In this document: positions 13,926-24,954 of the stretch, in pieces | Layout of the letters: every line of letters starts with the position of its first letter | How positions within the stretch are numbered: the stretch's first letter is position 1 | Source: Leidyana gryllorum EB-2025a | Taxonomy: Eukaryota; Apicomplexa | Direction: 5' to 3' | NCBI GenBank assembly: GCA_048772705.1 | Contig: JBLWGC010000194.1 | Coordinates: forward strand, 1 to 64,000 | DNA: 64,000 nucleotides | Translations under genes and position numbers: made by a program | The notes under the pieces: generated by a model | What the model was told of the DNA's origin: nothing | Seen by the model: the letters and a program-made list of their open reading frames with translations, nothing else | The model's database searches: none

Positions 13926-16900
13926 CGCTTTTTCATTGTGGCCCTCCTCGGGAGCCGTGTCGAGATGCTGTGCGCGCGACTGAGAGCCCTCACACAGGTG
14001 ACGTATGCTCGCAGACAGTCTGCCAGCCTTCTGGCTGGCCACTTGATGCGACGAGGGTACAATGATGGAGCCATGGATTTGCTGCTACGTGGTGGTCTTA
14101 AGACTACGAGAGGTGCCGAGGGAAATACCATTAATTTACCCTAGCTTTACCCCTTGATATCTTCTACCAACTCTTTACGGCGGAGGAAACGAACGCTCTT
14201 GATGTATGCGGTTCGCATACGAGTCGATCGATCCTCCAGCCCCGTACAGCCCGGCAGAGAGAGCTCTGCGCTCCCTTCAAACAACGTCTCCTATCGACCT
14301 ACCTCCTCTAATCCGACTCAAACCTGATGTCCGCTTTTGGCAGGGCTAGGCCCGCCACGGAGAGGAAGGACAGGAAGAACCCTTTGGAACTCCCCTCTCT
14401 TTCCCGGTCCTTAGAGCCTTATTGGCAACACATGGGTTCGCCATCCCACTAAGATGGCGCCTAACACCCATGTCGCCCTTAAGTGTAGCGCACCTGTGCT
14501 GCAGCCATCATAAGGCAAACAGCAGTCTATAAGACATGCCGCTCCGGCAATGTCTCTCGTCTGGTGGGTGCTTGACCCGACCAGTTGGCGTCGCCCAAGA
14601 CGCCATCGCGCAATCAGCCCCCACCGAGCCTGCCATTGGGTTGAAGTAGCCCCTCACCGTGACAATATGAAAATCTTGAAAACATCGCACTTGAAAAGTA
14701 TGCTTGAGCAGTCAATAGGAGATTTAGACATCCATCGCTAGCAATCCGACGTAGCAGCACCGAAGGGGTGGCCCCACTCACTATAGTCATCGGCATCTTC
14801 AAACAAGCGAGCGAAAAAATCATCCACGGCTATTCGTAGTTGCCCTCGACACTGTGTGGAGCTCAATGTCTTGGGCCTGGGTTCTCAGGAAGTTGTGTGA
14901 GGAATCTTATCGCACTCTTGATATCATGTAATCTTCAAGCTGATGCTAGTAAGCTCGCCGACTTTCATGTAGTTCATTTGAAAGCTCGTGGATGGATGGA
15001 GAGTGGTTGTCTGTATCGATCACCTCTGGACAGACGACAGTTTTCCCCAGCCAAACCAAAGTGTCAAGCGACATGTCCCAAAAATGAACATTGCTCTCAA
15101 TTATACATCGAACACGTTAGCAACACTTACTTATACACACGCACACACACAAAACCACACTGTCGCTGACTCGTAATCGCCACTTTCAATAGAATCAACA
15201 AGTTCGGGGGCATTCAATATTTATGGCGCGCGGTAGTGGTGTGCTATTTGTTCTGTCCCGTCTCCAGGACTTCTGCGACACTTTTGCGAATTAGATCGTG
15301 TGATGGAGTAGGCGGTCCTTCCCTTTGAACAGTGGGTTGTCAGTCAGCGACTGGAGGGGTCGGCACTGGGAAGATTCGGAAGGGGTGAAAATCTTTGACT
15401 AATTCATTACTGCTTGGAGGATCATTGTTGGTAATGGATTGTAAATCGGGCTCAGCTCAGGGGCATTGAGCCCTCAAAGCCTTGAAGCTTCTACTCGATA
15501 TCTACTGCCTGGGAGTTGACTTTGTTACCGATGTCTTTGGAGAACGGCGAAGAAACTCGATCACCTTTCGGGCTCCACATAGGCAGTCATGAGCATGAAG
15601 AGACCACTGGCTGTGAGGGGCTCAAAGCGTGGTTGGCGGAGTTGGAGTTTTCGTTTCTAGGGATATCGGACGCGAAGGATCGGCAATAAGCGTCATCTCT
15701 GTGCGGAGTGTCTTCTGGGGTGGACTCGCGCAATTCCGGACCGAGGGCGCCCTGGGAAGACAGTGGTACGAAAATGATGTTTATCGTTCAGGTCGCAGGA
15801 GCTTCGAGGCTAAGAGATACCTGTATCTGTTCTATCATCCTCCCTGCGGCCAGCTGGGAGGCTGATGGGTGGTACTGGTTTCCGACATCTTGAGGGTCAA
15901 ATACTGAGAGTTGTGCTCGCCCACTCACACAGCACGCAATCACATGCCAGAGCTGAATATCATTAGCGGTGTTGCACTGGTGCAGTGTGTACATTCAGCC
16001 TTCAGCGACGGCGATTGCTTATCGATATAAATTAGTTATTGCTACCACCAATTTATGTCGCACCCTCTGCTACAATTGCGATCGGCAGCTGTGAAGCCGA
16101 AAGTATTGCTCAAAACATCCGCAGCCGTTTGGCCGACAGCCGATCTGTGTTGCTGTCGACTACGGGCGGAACGCAATGCTTCATGTACAAGTTTCCGATG
16201 TCGGTCCCCTCCACCAACTCACTGTTCAAGACAACAATATCTCCAAACATACGTGGCTGGGGAAGATTTCGCTGCCCCATCACCATTCAATGCAATACTC
16301 CTCTATCTATTAGTTTACTTTTGATATGCCCAATGACCACACACGTGTGTGACGGCCGTATACTTCGTTCTAATTCTATACTTTGTGCGTGTGTATAGTC
16401 TCTCTGATCTGTGATTGAAGTCGGGGATTGAGACTAGTTCGGGATTTCCATCACAAATGATCATTCTGCCCAACCGATGGTTTTAAAGTTTGTCGAAAGT
16501 AGACATAATCTCTTCTCTGGCCCGAATGGAAACAGATATAAAAAAGCTGACCTAGTGCGGTGACTTATAGCACTGTTCTTCTACCTCGAGCTTCAGGAGT
16601 AGCCTCCCACTCAAAAGTCAGTGGAACAGCTTCTCACCGCACGGCGGGTACATGTGTTTGGCAATTCTCTCCCAGATTGCTGGCAGATTGACGAACGCAA
16701 TTGGGTGTGACTTAGTGAAAAAGGTTCTGTAGCCAATCTGATTCGATTGTACGGGAGTCTTGATTCTCGGGACACCAGGTCAGCCAACGGTTTGGTACGG
16801 GGGGCCTGGCGGGTTTCAAACTACGACTGACGGAAAGATGTGCCACCTCCAGCGGATAATCAGGATAATTTTGGCAAATGATGCCCAATGGGGATCTTGT

Positions 16901-17538
16901 TCGAGCGGTTACCGAAGGTGTAAGAGGATAGATGCTTGGTAAGGGTGGGTCGGTAACACTGGCTGCGCAAGCTGCGAAGTCATCTGATCGATGTATAGGA
17001 GTTGTATGTCGAATGCGACGCCTCCCGTGACTCCCTGACCAGCCTATTGGCTTCGATAGGACCCCAGTTACCAATCACTGAGACACGGACTAATTGGGAG
17101 AGTGCGAGAGCGCCAATTTCTTCATGCACATAGAAGGCCCCGCCACAGAACTGGCTGGATCGATCTTGATCGGCGGAGGCGTCGAGATCGACAGCCGGAA
17201 TTATTCATCGAAGTTAACTAAATCAGAGATTGTGTCAAATCCAGTTATGAGTGGAATACTTGGAGGGATACGTCTGCTTGGGTGTGCAGAATAGCTCAAC
17301 GGAGCGCGGTATGAAACAGTGCTCGGTGTCCAGGAGCGTCTGATGATCAATCATCTCGGGAGTGTAACAAACGTCGGGAGGTTGGCGGAACTGTGTACGT
17401 AGTAATTCAATGTGACAAATGATAAGAGGAATATGTGAGCAACCACCACATCGCGATGCCATTTACAGTTGTGCGACGCCAACGGTTCTGAAGTCTTTCA
17501 AGTAAATGAGCAACGGGGGCTGGGCAGCTTAAATGGAT
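13926..17538. other. Transition region without a supported gene
   Basis: About 3.6 kb between the satellite and the first long ORF. ORFs on both strands are short (about 60-120 codons), overlap one another in different frames, and show no family I recognise. There is no tRNA cloverleaf or rRNA that I can see. Local features are an imperfect hairpin at 14,431-14,472, an AC-rich microsatellite at about 15,128-15,165 and several T/A-rich stretches. It could hold decayed transposon remnants, short-exon genes or non-coding RNA; none can be supported from sequence inspection. Confidence 0.6.
14431..14472. repeat. Imperfect inverted repeat (hairpin)
   Basis: CATGGGT (14,431-14,437) pairs with ACCCATG (14,466-14,472), and CGCCATC (14,439-14,445) with GATGGCG (14,453-14,459). 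The loop is 7 nt, with a 1-nt bulge on one side and a 6-nt bulge on the other. No gene lies close enough to call this a terminator; it may be a chance structure or part of a structured RNA. Confidence 0.4.
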
Positions 17539-18885
17539 TCATTGGGTGGAAATGAGATGGAAGGCTTTTAGTTTGTGCCGACTGGGGGGGTGTGTGCGTC
17601 TCTGACGTAATCTGGAATTGGTTTTGATACATGTACTGCGCAGTCGTCCACTTATTGGGCTTCTAGTGTGTTTCAGTATGTCAGATGAATAATCGACTGA
17701 AGCCGGAACTGCCGTGATACGGACGGCACCAACAATCTCCTCCTTCCCAACTGCCGACAGTTTTGAGGAAATATTTTCCTGTCGGGCGCTTTTCTCATCG
17801 ACTCGAGCCAGATTGCCGTCAGTCAGTCTCGAGTGATATGGACCGATCGTCGTGTGCGAGCATTGGTTATCGGGATGTTGTCTGTGCGAAACCCGCCGAG
17901 AGCGGGGACTATCGTCGTGATTAGATTCTGTTGCACGGCTGGTAGCTAACGAATTGTGGGCCTTCCTCCTGCTGAGATCTTCAAACTTCTGCATCGTGGC
18001 ACAGAGTTCCTGCAAACTCTTAGATCGTTTAGCGACCTCTTGATAGGTGATGATGTCCGTATCTGCCGGACATCTCTGTTGCAGAGCGCTGCAAATCATA
18101 GACTGCAGCGCTCTTGAAGGAACTCGCAGCTCATGATAGTTATTCGCATTGGACAAGAGTCGTGCAATGTTCAGTACCCAGCGAGTTGTGGCTCCCCAAG
18201 TCGCAAAACGACCATCGTGCTGTTGATATAACAACGTACAGTACTCCCCCCATAAGTCGGCGTGGGGGAAGAAAAATCGCATATAAGTTTGGTGCATCTC
18301 CTTCACACTAGTACACACATGCAGCCGCTCACACTCATCGTGGAAAGGGAGTAATACTCTCAACTCTTCGAGGAGACCCAGTCGAAACTTTCGATTGCCC
18401 AACAATAAACGCATCCTCGTGAACCACTGATCGGTCTGAACGGCTGTGGAGTACGGAGGTAACGGACGTATTTTCCGAAGCCGACTTGTCCTTTCCCGGG
18501 ATTTAGTGTCTGACGCCAGTAACAGCTCGTACTTCATCCGTAAACCCGCAAGCTCCTGTCGTAGTAACAACTCCTTCTCTGCCGCGGACGCATCGCCGGA
18601 TGAGCTACTGTTCCGCTTCATCTGATTCCGGCCAATTCCATCATCCTGTCCATGAACGCAATGGGAACTAGATTGTTCACCGGCACTATGAGGATCACTC
18701 CGCGGCCAGAGCCGCCACCCGTGACCCTCCGGTTCCACGCTCGACATCACACTCTGGCCGAAACGCGGATTTGTCTGGTATTCCACAGTGTCGCCCTGAG
18801 CTCTTATGTATACTTCGCGGGGCAGAGGGCAGTCTTTGGAGGCCTGCTTCGACATGTCTTTTTCCTCAAGTCTCGTCACGGCCAT
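17539..18885 (-). CDS. Unassigned 448-residue protein, gag-like
   Basis: A single uninterrupted reading frame of 448 codons beginning with ATG, unlike the intron-rich genes elsewhere in the window. The N-terminal 90 residues are polar. Residues about 100-125 are helical and charged. Residues about 150-310 form a Trp/Leu-rich predominantly helical region (DQWFTRMRLLLGNRKF, then FFFPHADLWGEY) whose size and character recall the capsid-like part of retrotransposon Gag. The C-terminal 130 residues are basic and Ser/Arg-rich, which would suit nucleic-acid binding, but there is no zinc knuckle. No protease, reverse transcriptase or integrase follows downstream (below 17,539) and no LTRs were seen, so if it derives from a retroelement it is a remnant or a domesticated gag. 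It may equally be a lineage-specific host protein. Confidence 0.45.
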   Translation of the reverse strand: MAVTRLEEKDMSKQASKDCPLPREVYIRAQGDTVEYQTNPRFGQSVMSSVEPEGHGWRLWPRSDPHSAGEQSSSHCVHGQDDGIGRNQMKRNSSSSGDASAAEKELLLRQELAGLRMKYELLLASDTKSRERTSRLRKIRPLPPYSTAVQTDQWFTRMRLLLGNRKFRLGLLEELRVLLPFHDECERLHVCTSVKEMHQTYMRFFFPHADLWGEYCTLLYQQHDGRFATWGATTRWVLNIARLLSNANNYHELRVPSRALQSMICSALQQRCPADTDIITYQEVAKRSKSLQELCATMQKFEDLSRRKAHNSLATSRATESNHDDSPRSRRVSHRQHPDNQCSHTTIGPYHSRLTDGNLARVDEKSARQENISSKLSAVGKEEIVGAVRITAVPASVDYSSDILKHTRSPISGRLRSTCIKTNSRLRQRRTHPPSRHKLKAFHLISTQ

Positions 18886-19217
18886 TCGCCTCCCACACCA
18901 AAAGATGGACTAGTCCAAATCAGAATTAAGTCTACTACCAGCTGTTGTGGACTGGTGTGAGCACAGCACGGTGTCTCCTGTCTCCCTCCGTACACATAGA
19001 ATGCAAAGGCTGGACGGCCCCGATCAATTACGTCACCGACACCATGCGTGCGCACAAGAACACAACCGCACAACAATACGGAGGCTGCCATCATCAGAAT
19101 TCATCTATCTGCACTGCCTGACTGTGACTGGTGCCCAGTGGAATAGACAATGGTTAGCATCATGCAGTAGTGGATTGATAACATACATCCACCGCAAAGG
19201 AGTTGGTAAGTTTGTGG
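18886..19217. other. Intergenic 332 bp, nothing recognised
   Basis: Lies between the stop of the coiled-coil/PH gene (19,218, minus strand) and the start of the 448-codon ORF (18,885, minus strand). It presumably holds the 3' end of the former and the leader of the latter. The plus-strand ORF crossing it (18,947-20,092) is the antisense of the Lys/Ala repeat and is treated as a shadow. Confidence 0.5.
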
Positions 19218-22200
19218 TCACCCTTTCTTCTTCGCCGCAGTTTTCTTCTTCGCGGCTGTTGGCGATTTCTTTTCGGTCACTTCCCCACTGTCCTTCTTCG
19301 CTTCCTCGCCACCATCCTTCTTTCCTTCAGCCGCTTTCGTCTCTGAAACTCCCTTCTTTCCCTCTGCTCCTTTCTTCTCAGCAGCTCCAGCCTTCTTCTC
19401 TGCAGCTCCAGCCTTCTTCTCAGCAGCTCCAGCCTTCTTCTCCGCAGCTCCAGCCTTCTTCTCAGCAACTCCAGCCTTCTTCTCAGAGGCTCCGGCCTTC
19501 TTCTCAGAGGCTCCGGCCTTCTTCTCCGCAGCTCCAGCCTTCTTCTCAGCAGCTCCAGCCTTCTTCTCAGCAGCTCCAGCCTTCTTCTCCGCAGCTCCAG
19601 CCTTCTTCTCCGCAGCTCCAGCCTTCTTCTCAGCAGCTCCAGCCTTCTTCTCAGCAGCTCCAGCCTTCTTTTCGGCAGCTCCAGCCTTCTTCTCAGAGGC
19701 TCCAGCCTTCTTCTCCGCAGCTCCAGCCTTCTTCTCCGCAGCTCCAGCCTTCTTCTCCGCAGCTCCAGCCTTCTTCTCAGCAGCTCCAGCCTTCTTCTCA
19801 GCAGCTCCAGCCTTCTTCTCAGCAGCTCCAGCCTTCTTCTCAGCAGCTCCAGCCTTCTTCTCAGAGGCTCCAGCCTTCTTTTCGGAGGCTCCAGCCTTCT
19901 TCTCAGCAACTCCAGCCTTCGTCTCAGCAGCTCCAGCCTTCTTCTCCGCAGCTCCAGCCTTCTTCTCAGCAGCTCCAGCCTTCTTCTCTGCAGCTCCAGC
20001 CTTCTTCTCGGAAGCATCGGCCTTCTTCTCAGAAGCATCAGCCTTCTTCTCAGAAGCTCCAGCTTTCTTCGCCGTTCCTCCGGCCTTCTTAGGACCACTG
20101 GGCTCACTTACTTTGGCATCAGCTTTGCCATCTGCTTCCTTCTTTGCGTCAGCCTTGCCATCTGTTGCCTTCTTCGTGTCGTTACCCTTCTTGTCACTCC
20201 CTTTTCCTGCCTTCGCAGGGCCTTCTGGTAGTTTGCCAGACGGGCTAACAGACTTCTTAGCGGCTTCCTTCGCGCCTTTTTCCGTACCGCCAGTCTTGGG
20301 CAGATCTGGAACCTTCTTCTCCGAAGGCGGGCCGATCTTTTCGGGTACCACCTCTTTCGTCTTGGTCTCAGCTGAGGCTTTCTTGCCTGTGCCCTCAATA
20401 ACCTTCTGTTGAGCCTCAGACTTGGCACTCGTCTTCTCACTCGTCTTTTTAGTGCTCTCTTCTGCCTTGTCCCGACCTACCGAATCCTTTGCCGCGCCAT
20501 CCTTCTTGTCCCCACCGTCCTTAGGTGGTGTCTCACCGGCCTTCGACGCTTCAACTTTACCAGTCTCGTCGGTCTTCTTTGCGGTGGACCGTCCCCTATC
20601 CGTTGTACCTCCACCTAGAGCGGCAGGCTTGATCGCGGTGGGGCTGGGAGCAGCGGACCCACCAACTCCGCCGGATGGTTTGGGTTTCGTCGAAGCGTCG
20701 AAAGTCATATGCGCGAATTTGCCACGGCCTTGGACGGGTCCACCAGTGGTGAATCCTTGGAACTTAGCGCTGCTCGGAGGTTTCGCGCCTGTTCCACCGC
20801 CCGCGGGCCTGCTTGAAGTTCCTGCTTTCCGGCGCTGACCACTGGCACCCATTCCACTCGTAGCTGTAGCCAAATAGCGTCGTCAGCAGCCGTCAAACGT
20901 ACCTGCGAAAGTTGCCGCTTTCTCCATGCCCTCGGCGAGTAACCGTCTACTTGTAATCCCTCGCTCGCAGCATTTCTCGACTAGTCTCGTCCAGCCTCGT
21001 GCGATCAAGAAAGCATTGCGATCTAAGATGCCTTTGACCCCCAGTGGTTTGAGAGCCCTATGCATTCTCATCATCCAGTCGAAAGTTTCCGATTCAGTGG
21101 CGGTGAAGAAGTCAAACGTGCCTTGCTTGGCTTCAATGGTGAAACAAACTGTGAGACTAATGCGAGGAGCAGACACCAACATGCCCTTCTTTTCACCGAC
21201 AGGGGGCGCTGTAAGCTCGCTTTCACTTCCCGAAGAGGAAGCGGGTGATTTGGTGTCCTCAGGCGGGACATCCGCCCGTTTAAACTCCGTCATACTCGAC
21301 TCGTACCCATACCCAATCCGTATGATGTCTTGCAACGGAATCGTGATGCTGGGAGGTCCCTCCAGCGACTTGTACCACGATATGCTTTGGGTCTCAGTGT
21401 CAAGCTGGTGAACAAAATATAGAATCAGGAGGGAAGGCCGTCAGAATGCTCACCGAAAGGTGTCGTGATCCAAATGTATGTTTGCTGGACTTGGGGTGCC
21501 ACCTCAAGTGTACAACAATTCCACGGTGCCGAATAACCTGTGCAGCTTCTTGAGCTTTGTATCCGGGTCCATAATTGAGCTTCTTCCCTTCTGTTGCGGC
21601 TGCCCGATCTTTGTCATCTTTGGCGACAACTTTATCCCTCTCCACCTCCTTCGGGTCCTTAGTAACGCTCCCCTTTCTAGGGGAGGCGTCGGTGGCCTTG
21701 GCAGTTGTCGATTTCCCCGTGACCGAAGATGCTTTGGATGAAGCGCCAGGCCTTGAGGCTGAAGTAGCAGCTCCCTAAGGGAAAGTGACATTTCATTTCT
21801 TGTCGTACATGAGAACCTACCGGAAATCTTGAAGATACACCGCCCCCGGGTTTGGATGCGGAGTCTACTGCTTTGGTGGTGCTGCTTCCAACGCCACCGC
21901 TCCCCCCACCGCCCCCACCTTTTCTCAATTTTTCCAGCTCTGCAGTCAGTGCGCTACGAGCTTCGCAGCAATCCTCTAATTTCTTCTTTAGATCATCATT
22001 TTCACTTCGCAGAGTCTTCAGAAGCGCATTCGCATCAGCAAGCTCCTTCTTCAATCTCTCCACCTCGTCTTCAAGCTCTTTGATCCGCTTCAGCAATTGA
22101 TCTTGGGCTTTGGCATCTCGGCCCAAAATTTGAAGCTGGGCCAAGCAAAAATCAAGCTGGGATTGACGTTCCCTCAATGCTTCCATCAGGGAAGTCTTCT

Positions 22201-23188
22201 CCTCCTGAAACAGCTACATAGAGATGCAAGAGTTCCCTCACCCCCAATTCTAATACGTGATGACCGAGAATGTCGTACCGATTTTGCAGCTCGATCAGTC
22301 GTTGACTGGTGGACTCGAGAGCTCCCTGTCGTTGCATTCTGGCACCGAGAAGTCAACTGCCATAAGATCAAGACTCACGCAGCACGTTGAGCGGCCAACA
22401 CACTTTCACGCAAATGCGCGACGTCTTCGGCAGCGTTGGCAGCCCTGACATTTGACAGATGCCTATGAGCGGTATGAAACAGCCATTTTCTTGAAGCACA
22501 CGACACCTACCGCTCCTCGTCCGCCATTGTGTTAGCAGCTTTCAACTTCAGTATTCGGTCGTCTATGCCAGTATATTCTTCCCGTATTCTCTTGAGCTCA
22601 TCCCGCAGGATGGAATGCTGTTCCGCCAACCGATCATATGCTTCCTGCAGCGAATCCCTTTATCTCGGTGATCTCTTTACGTACTCGTGGTACAAATCGT
22701 CCTTGACGATGTGGATCTGTTTCCATTGTGCGCTGCAACTGAGCGCGAAGAGCCTCCACCTCATCCCGGAGCTCCCTGTTCTGAGGAAGGAAACAGCTTG
22801 TAGGCAGGTCAAAGTTTGTGTTGACTCACTGCTCCTGCGAATTTGGCCCCCCATTTCTCTAAACGCTGCTGTTCTTTGGTGAGCTCATCCAAGCCTAAAC
22901 TGAGTACTGGTGACACTTTGCACATGTCTCACTTTTTGGACCAAAAGTATGGACATCAAGTCCGCGTAGTCTATGGAGAGTGTCTAGCTGAGATAGGCCG
23001 CCTACTCTGAGAGATGTCTAAGCTGATTGTTGGCACTGGCATGAATTCCGCCTTGGAAAACTAAATCTTGGTGCTGAGTTAGTGATGTGTCTTCCCATCT
23101 GGTGGAGTCTTACCAAGCGGTGCTGTACATTTTCTATCGCATCATCACTAGTTGAGGTGATGGGCAGAGGTGCGGGGTATACGGACAT
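19218..23188 (-). CDS. Coiled-coil + PH-domain protein with Lys/Ala heptad-repeat tail
   Basis: Assembled from about ten exons. The start ATG at 23,188 opens MSVYPAPLPITSTSDDAIEN, and successive exons join in frame through GT-AG introns. One intron is only 27 nt (22,658-22,684); another near 22,970-23,005 is about 35 nt. The N-terminal half is coiled coil (for example RIKELEDEVERLKKELADAN near 22,080). A Gly/Ser linker leads to a PH-like domain encoded at about 21,565-21,050. It opens RGIVVHLRWHPKSSKHTFGS, continues after an intron at about 21,411-21,459 as LDTETQSISWYKSLEG, and ends with the conserved helix Trp in TFDWMMRMHRAL. A final intron (about 20,860-20,903) joins it to a tail of about 550 residues dominated by KAGAAEK-type heptads and ending AAKKKTAAKKKG. 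A membrane- or cytoskeleton-associated scaffold is plausible from the domains, but no specific function is assigned. The gene diverges from eIF2 beta. Confidence 0.85.
19375..20075 (-). repeat. 21-bp coding minisatellite (KAGAAEK heptads)
   Basis: The plus strand shows a 21-bp unit, GCAGCTCCAGCCTTCTTCTC plus one base, repeated about 33 times with third-position differences (CTCAGCA, CTCCGCA, CTCAGAG). On the coding minus strand this encodes EKKAGAA or EKKAGAS heptads. The unit length is a multiple of three, so gain or loss keeps the frame. The same DNA is open in other frames on both strands, giving false long ORFs rich in Arg/Leu (minus) or Gln/Pro/Ser (plus). Confidence 0.95.
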
Positions 23189-23238
23189 AAAAATCGAGCA
23201 AAGTTATTTTCGGGCACACGTGTGTGCATAGGTGGAGC
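23189..23238. promoter_or_regulatory. 50-bp divergent promoter region
   Basis: The only DNA between the ATG of the coiled-coil/PH gene (23,188, minus) and the ATG of eIF2 beta (23,239, plus). It contains a perfect 10-bp palindrome CACACGTGTG at 23,215-23,224, which includes an E-box-like CACGTG core, and a T-rich patch TTATTTTCG. Both 5' leaders and any shared promoter must fit here or extend into the opposite coding sequences. Confidence 0.55.
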
Positions 23239-24097
23239 ATGACCGTGGAAGAGCTGCCTAAGCCCACAGAAGGAGCTGCTCCTGAGGACGCTGGTGCCTA
23301 CCCTGAAGAGGCTGATGTAACACTGTTCGGCAAGAAGAAAAAGAAGAAGAGCAAGAAGCGCACCGATGACCATCTAGGTGAGCTGAATAATTGGGTGATG
23401 GGTAAAGTGGCGTAACAACAGACCACACGGAAGAGAGTTTCATTGACGGTTCTGGATGTGTATTCAAGGCCGGTCAGACCTATACTTATGATACGGTAAT
23501 CCTCTGATGTCATGCAATGTACAATATGGCGTCAGTTGTTGGAGCGTATCCAAACTCTCATTGAGCGGCATAATCCTGACCTTCAAGGCACCCGCAAGTA
23601 CACAATAAAACCGCCGGTGGTTCAACGAGTTGGTTCCAGACGAGTGGCATGGACTAACTTCCGGGACATTTGTGCAATGTAAGCTGCATTATGGTGACGG
23701 GCGGGTAAATATCGTTTGCCAATGTGCAGAATGGGACGAACTCAGGACCACGTGTGTCAATTCGTTTTGTCTGAGTTGGGTACTGAAGGGTCGATCGCCG
23801 GTGAAGGTCAGCTGGTCTTGAAGGGGCGTTATAACAACAAGCACATCGAATCATTGTTGCGGAAGTATATCAGTAAGTGATGCGAGGCTTGGAATATGGA
23901 CAATGGGTTTCTCAGCTGAGTATGTGACATGCTCGATGTGTAGAAGTCCGCAGACCACACTGGAGAGGGATCATCGTACGCGGTTGTACACGATCAGCTG
24001 TGCGGCGTGTGGAGCAAATCGGTCTGTGGCGGCAATCCGCAGTGGTTTCCATGCGGTATCAAGAGCAGATAGACGGAAAGCTAAACAGGCGCAGTAG
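23239..24097 (+). CDS. EIF2S2: Translation initiation factor eIF2 subunit beta
   Basis: Subunit of the eIF2 heterotrimer that delivers initiator Met-tRNA to the 40S ribosome; the C-terminal part contacts eIF5/eIF2B partners. The N-terminus has a lysine block, GKKKKKKSKKR, as in known eIF2 beta. Exons then give YTYDTLLERIQTLIERHNPD, YTIKPPVVQRVGSRR, a helical segment ending FVLSELGTEGSIAGEGQLVL, and finally the C4 zinc ribbon CSMC...CAAC followed by ANRSVAAIRSGFHAV. Four or more short introns are required (the first donor is at about 23,384), and all junctions keep the frame. It is shorter than animal eIF2 beta because the N-terminal region is short, with only one clear lysine block. The stop codon lies inside the 3' end of the opposite-strand gene (17-bp overlap). 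Confidence 0.95.
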
Positions 24098-24632
24098 GCC
24101 GTCGAGTCAATGCATAGGCCCCGACACTAAGGAGCAATCCGACGCATGTCCCGAGGAGGATGATTGCCAGGGAAGTTCCGAGCAAAACTTGCTGCAGGGT
24201 CCAGAGCGTGTGTCGATCGGTTTTGTGGACGTAAACTCTCGCCAGGCCCGCTTGAAGTGCCACTCTACCATACATTTGATCAACCCTGGTGCTCAGACTG
24301 TGGATATATCGGTCAACCATTTGCTGCTGCTGCTGATTCTTAGGGAGCTCTCTGAGGGTGGATATCGAGTAATCATCATGGGCGACCAAATATGCCAATC
24401 CCTCGACTGAGGCTCTTGTCACATTGTCTCCTGTATCGGGAATGGTGTGTAAGAGTGCATAAGTCTGTGCTTCAGTATTTGATTCCAGGGTGTTGTTGGC
24501 ATCTGGTAGTTTCGATATCCACCGATCGTCATCGTGCACGCACTGTACGATTGAGAAGGCCACGAACAAGCAGAGCAATGCTCCTGATATCAGTAGCATC
24601 ACCGATTCGCAGGCCTTATAAGTTCTACTCAT
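24081..24632 (-). CDS. Small membrane protein with two TM segments
   Basis: A 183-codon intronless frame from ATG 24,632. Residues about 11-31 (VMLLISGALLCLFVAFSIV) form a first TM segment. A hydrophilic loop of about 110 residues has Asn-x-Thr sequons and a QQQQQ run. Residues about 148-172 (VLLGTSLAIILLGTCVGLLL) form a second TM segment, followed by a short basic tail. The topology (short cytosolic ends, large lumenal or outer loop) resembles tetraspan-half or sensor-like proteins, but no family is recognised. Its stop codon overlaps the end of eIF2 beta on the other strand. Confidence 0.65.
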   Translation of the reverse strand: MSRTYKACESVMLLISGALLCLFVAFSIVQCVHDDDRWISKLPDANNTLESNTEAQTYALLHTIPDTGDNVTRASVEGLAYLVAHDDYSISTLRELPKNQQQQQMVDRYIHSLSTRVDQMYGRVALQAGLARVYVHKTDRHTLWTLQQVLLGTSLAIILLGTCVGLLLSVGAYALTRRPTAPV

Positions 24633-24954
24633 CTTTCTAATGTAGTCCGCCTTTCGGTGAAAAAGAGTAGTTGAGGGCGTTTATCGGACAGCGTGCACCC
24701 AACTGCTGATACGGTATGCACCACAGTCACTGCATCCCCGAACTCTTCGCTGGACAGTAAGATTTGAGACTTCCTTCGGTACAGAAGAAGGGCCTTAGCT
24801 CAGGTCGATTTCCACTCTTCTGCTCGCCGTCATACAGAGTACAAATTCTTCCTAGCCGCTTCTGAGGGACGACTGGAGCATGAATGTGCTTTCACAGAGG
24901 GCCCTTTGACTATTTCACGTTCCACTGACTTTGACTCTGTGTCCTGATGTCTGC
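24633..24954. other. Intergenic 322 bp, nothing recognised
   Basis: Lies between two minus-strand genes. No ORF, RNA gene or repeat could be supported; presumably the 3' UTR of the upstream gene and the promoter of the 183-codon gene. Confidence 0.5.

Noticed and set aside
13926-17538. tRNA or rRNA genes in the transition region
   Set aside because: No B-box-like GTTCRANNC with matching acceptor stem and no conserved rRNA core motif could be found by eye.
18947-20107. Plus-strand 381-codon Gln/Pro/Ser ORF and minus-strand 276-codon Arg/Leu ORF
   Set aside because: Shadows of the 21-bp Lys/Ala coding repeat. The KAGAAEK frame joins the PH exons across a valid intron and has the normal stop.
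23300-23360. Lysine run near 23,330 as a separate nuclear protein
   Set aside because: It is the lysine block of eIF2 beta, in frame with the later zinc-ribbon exons.
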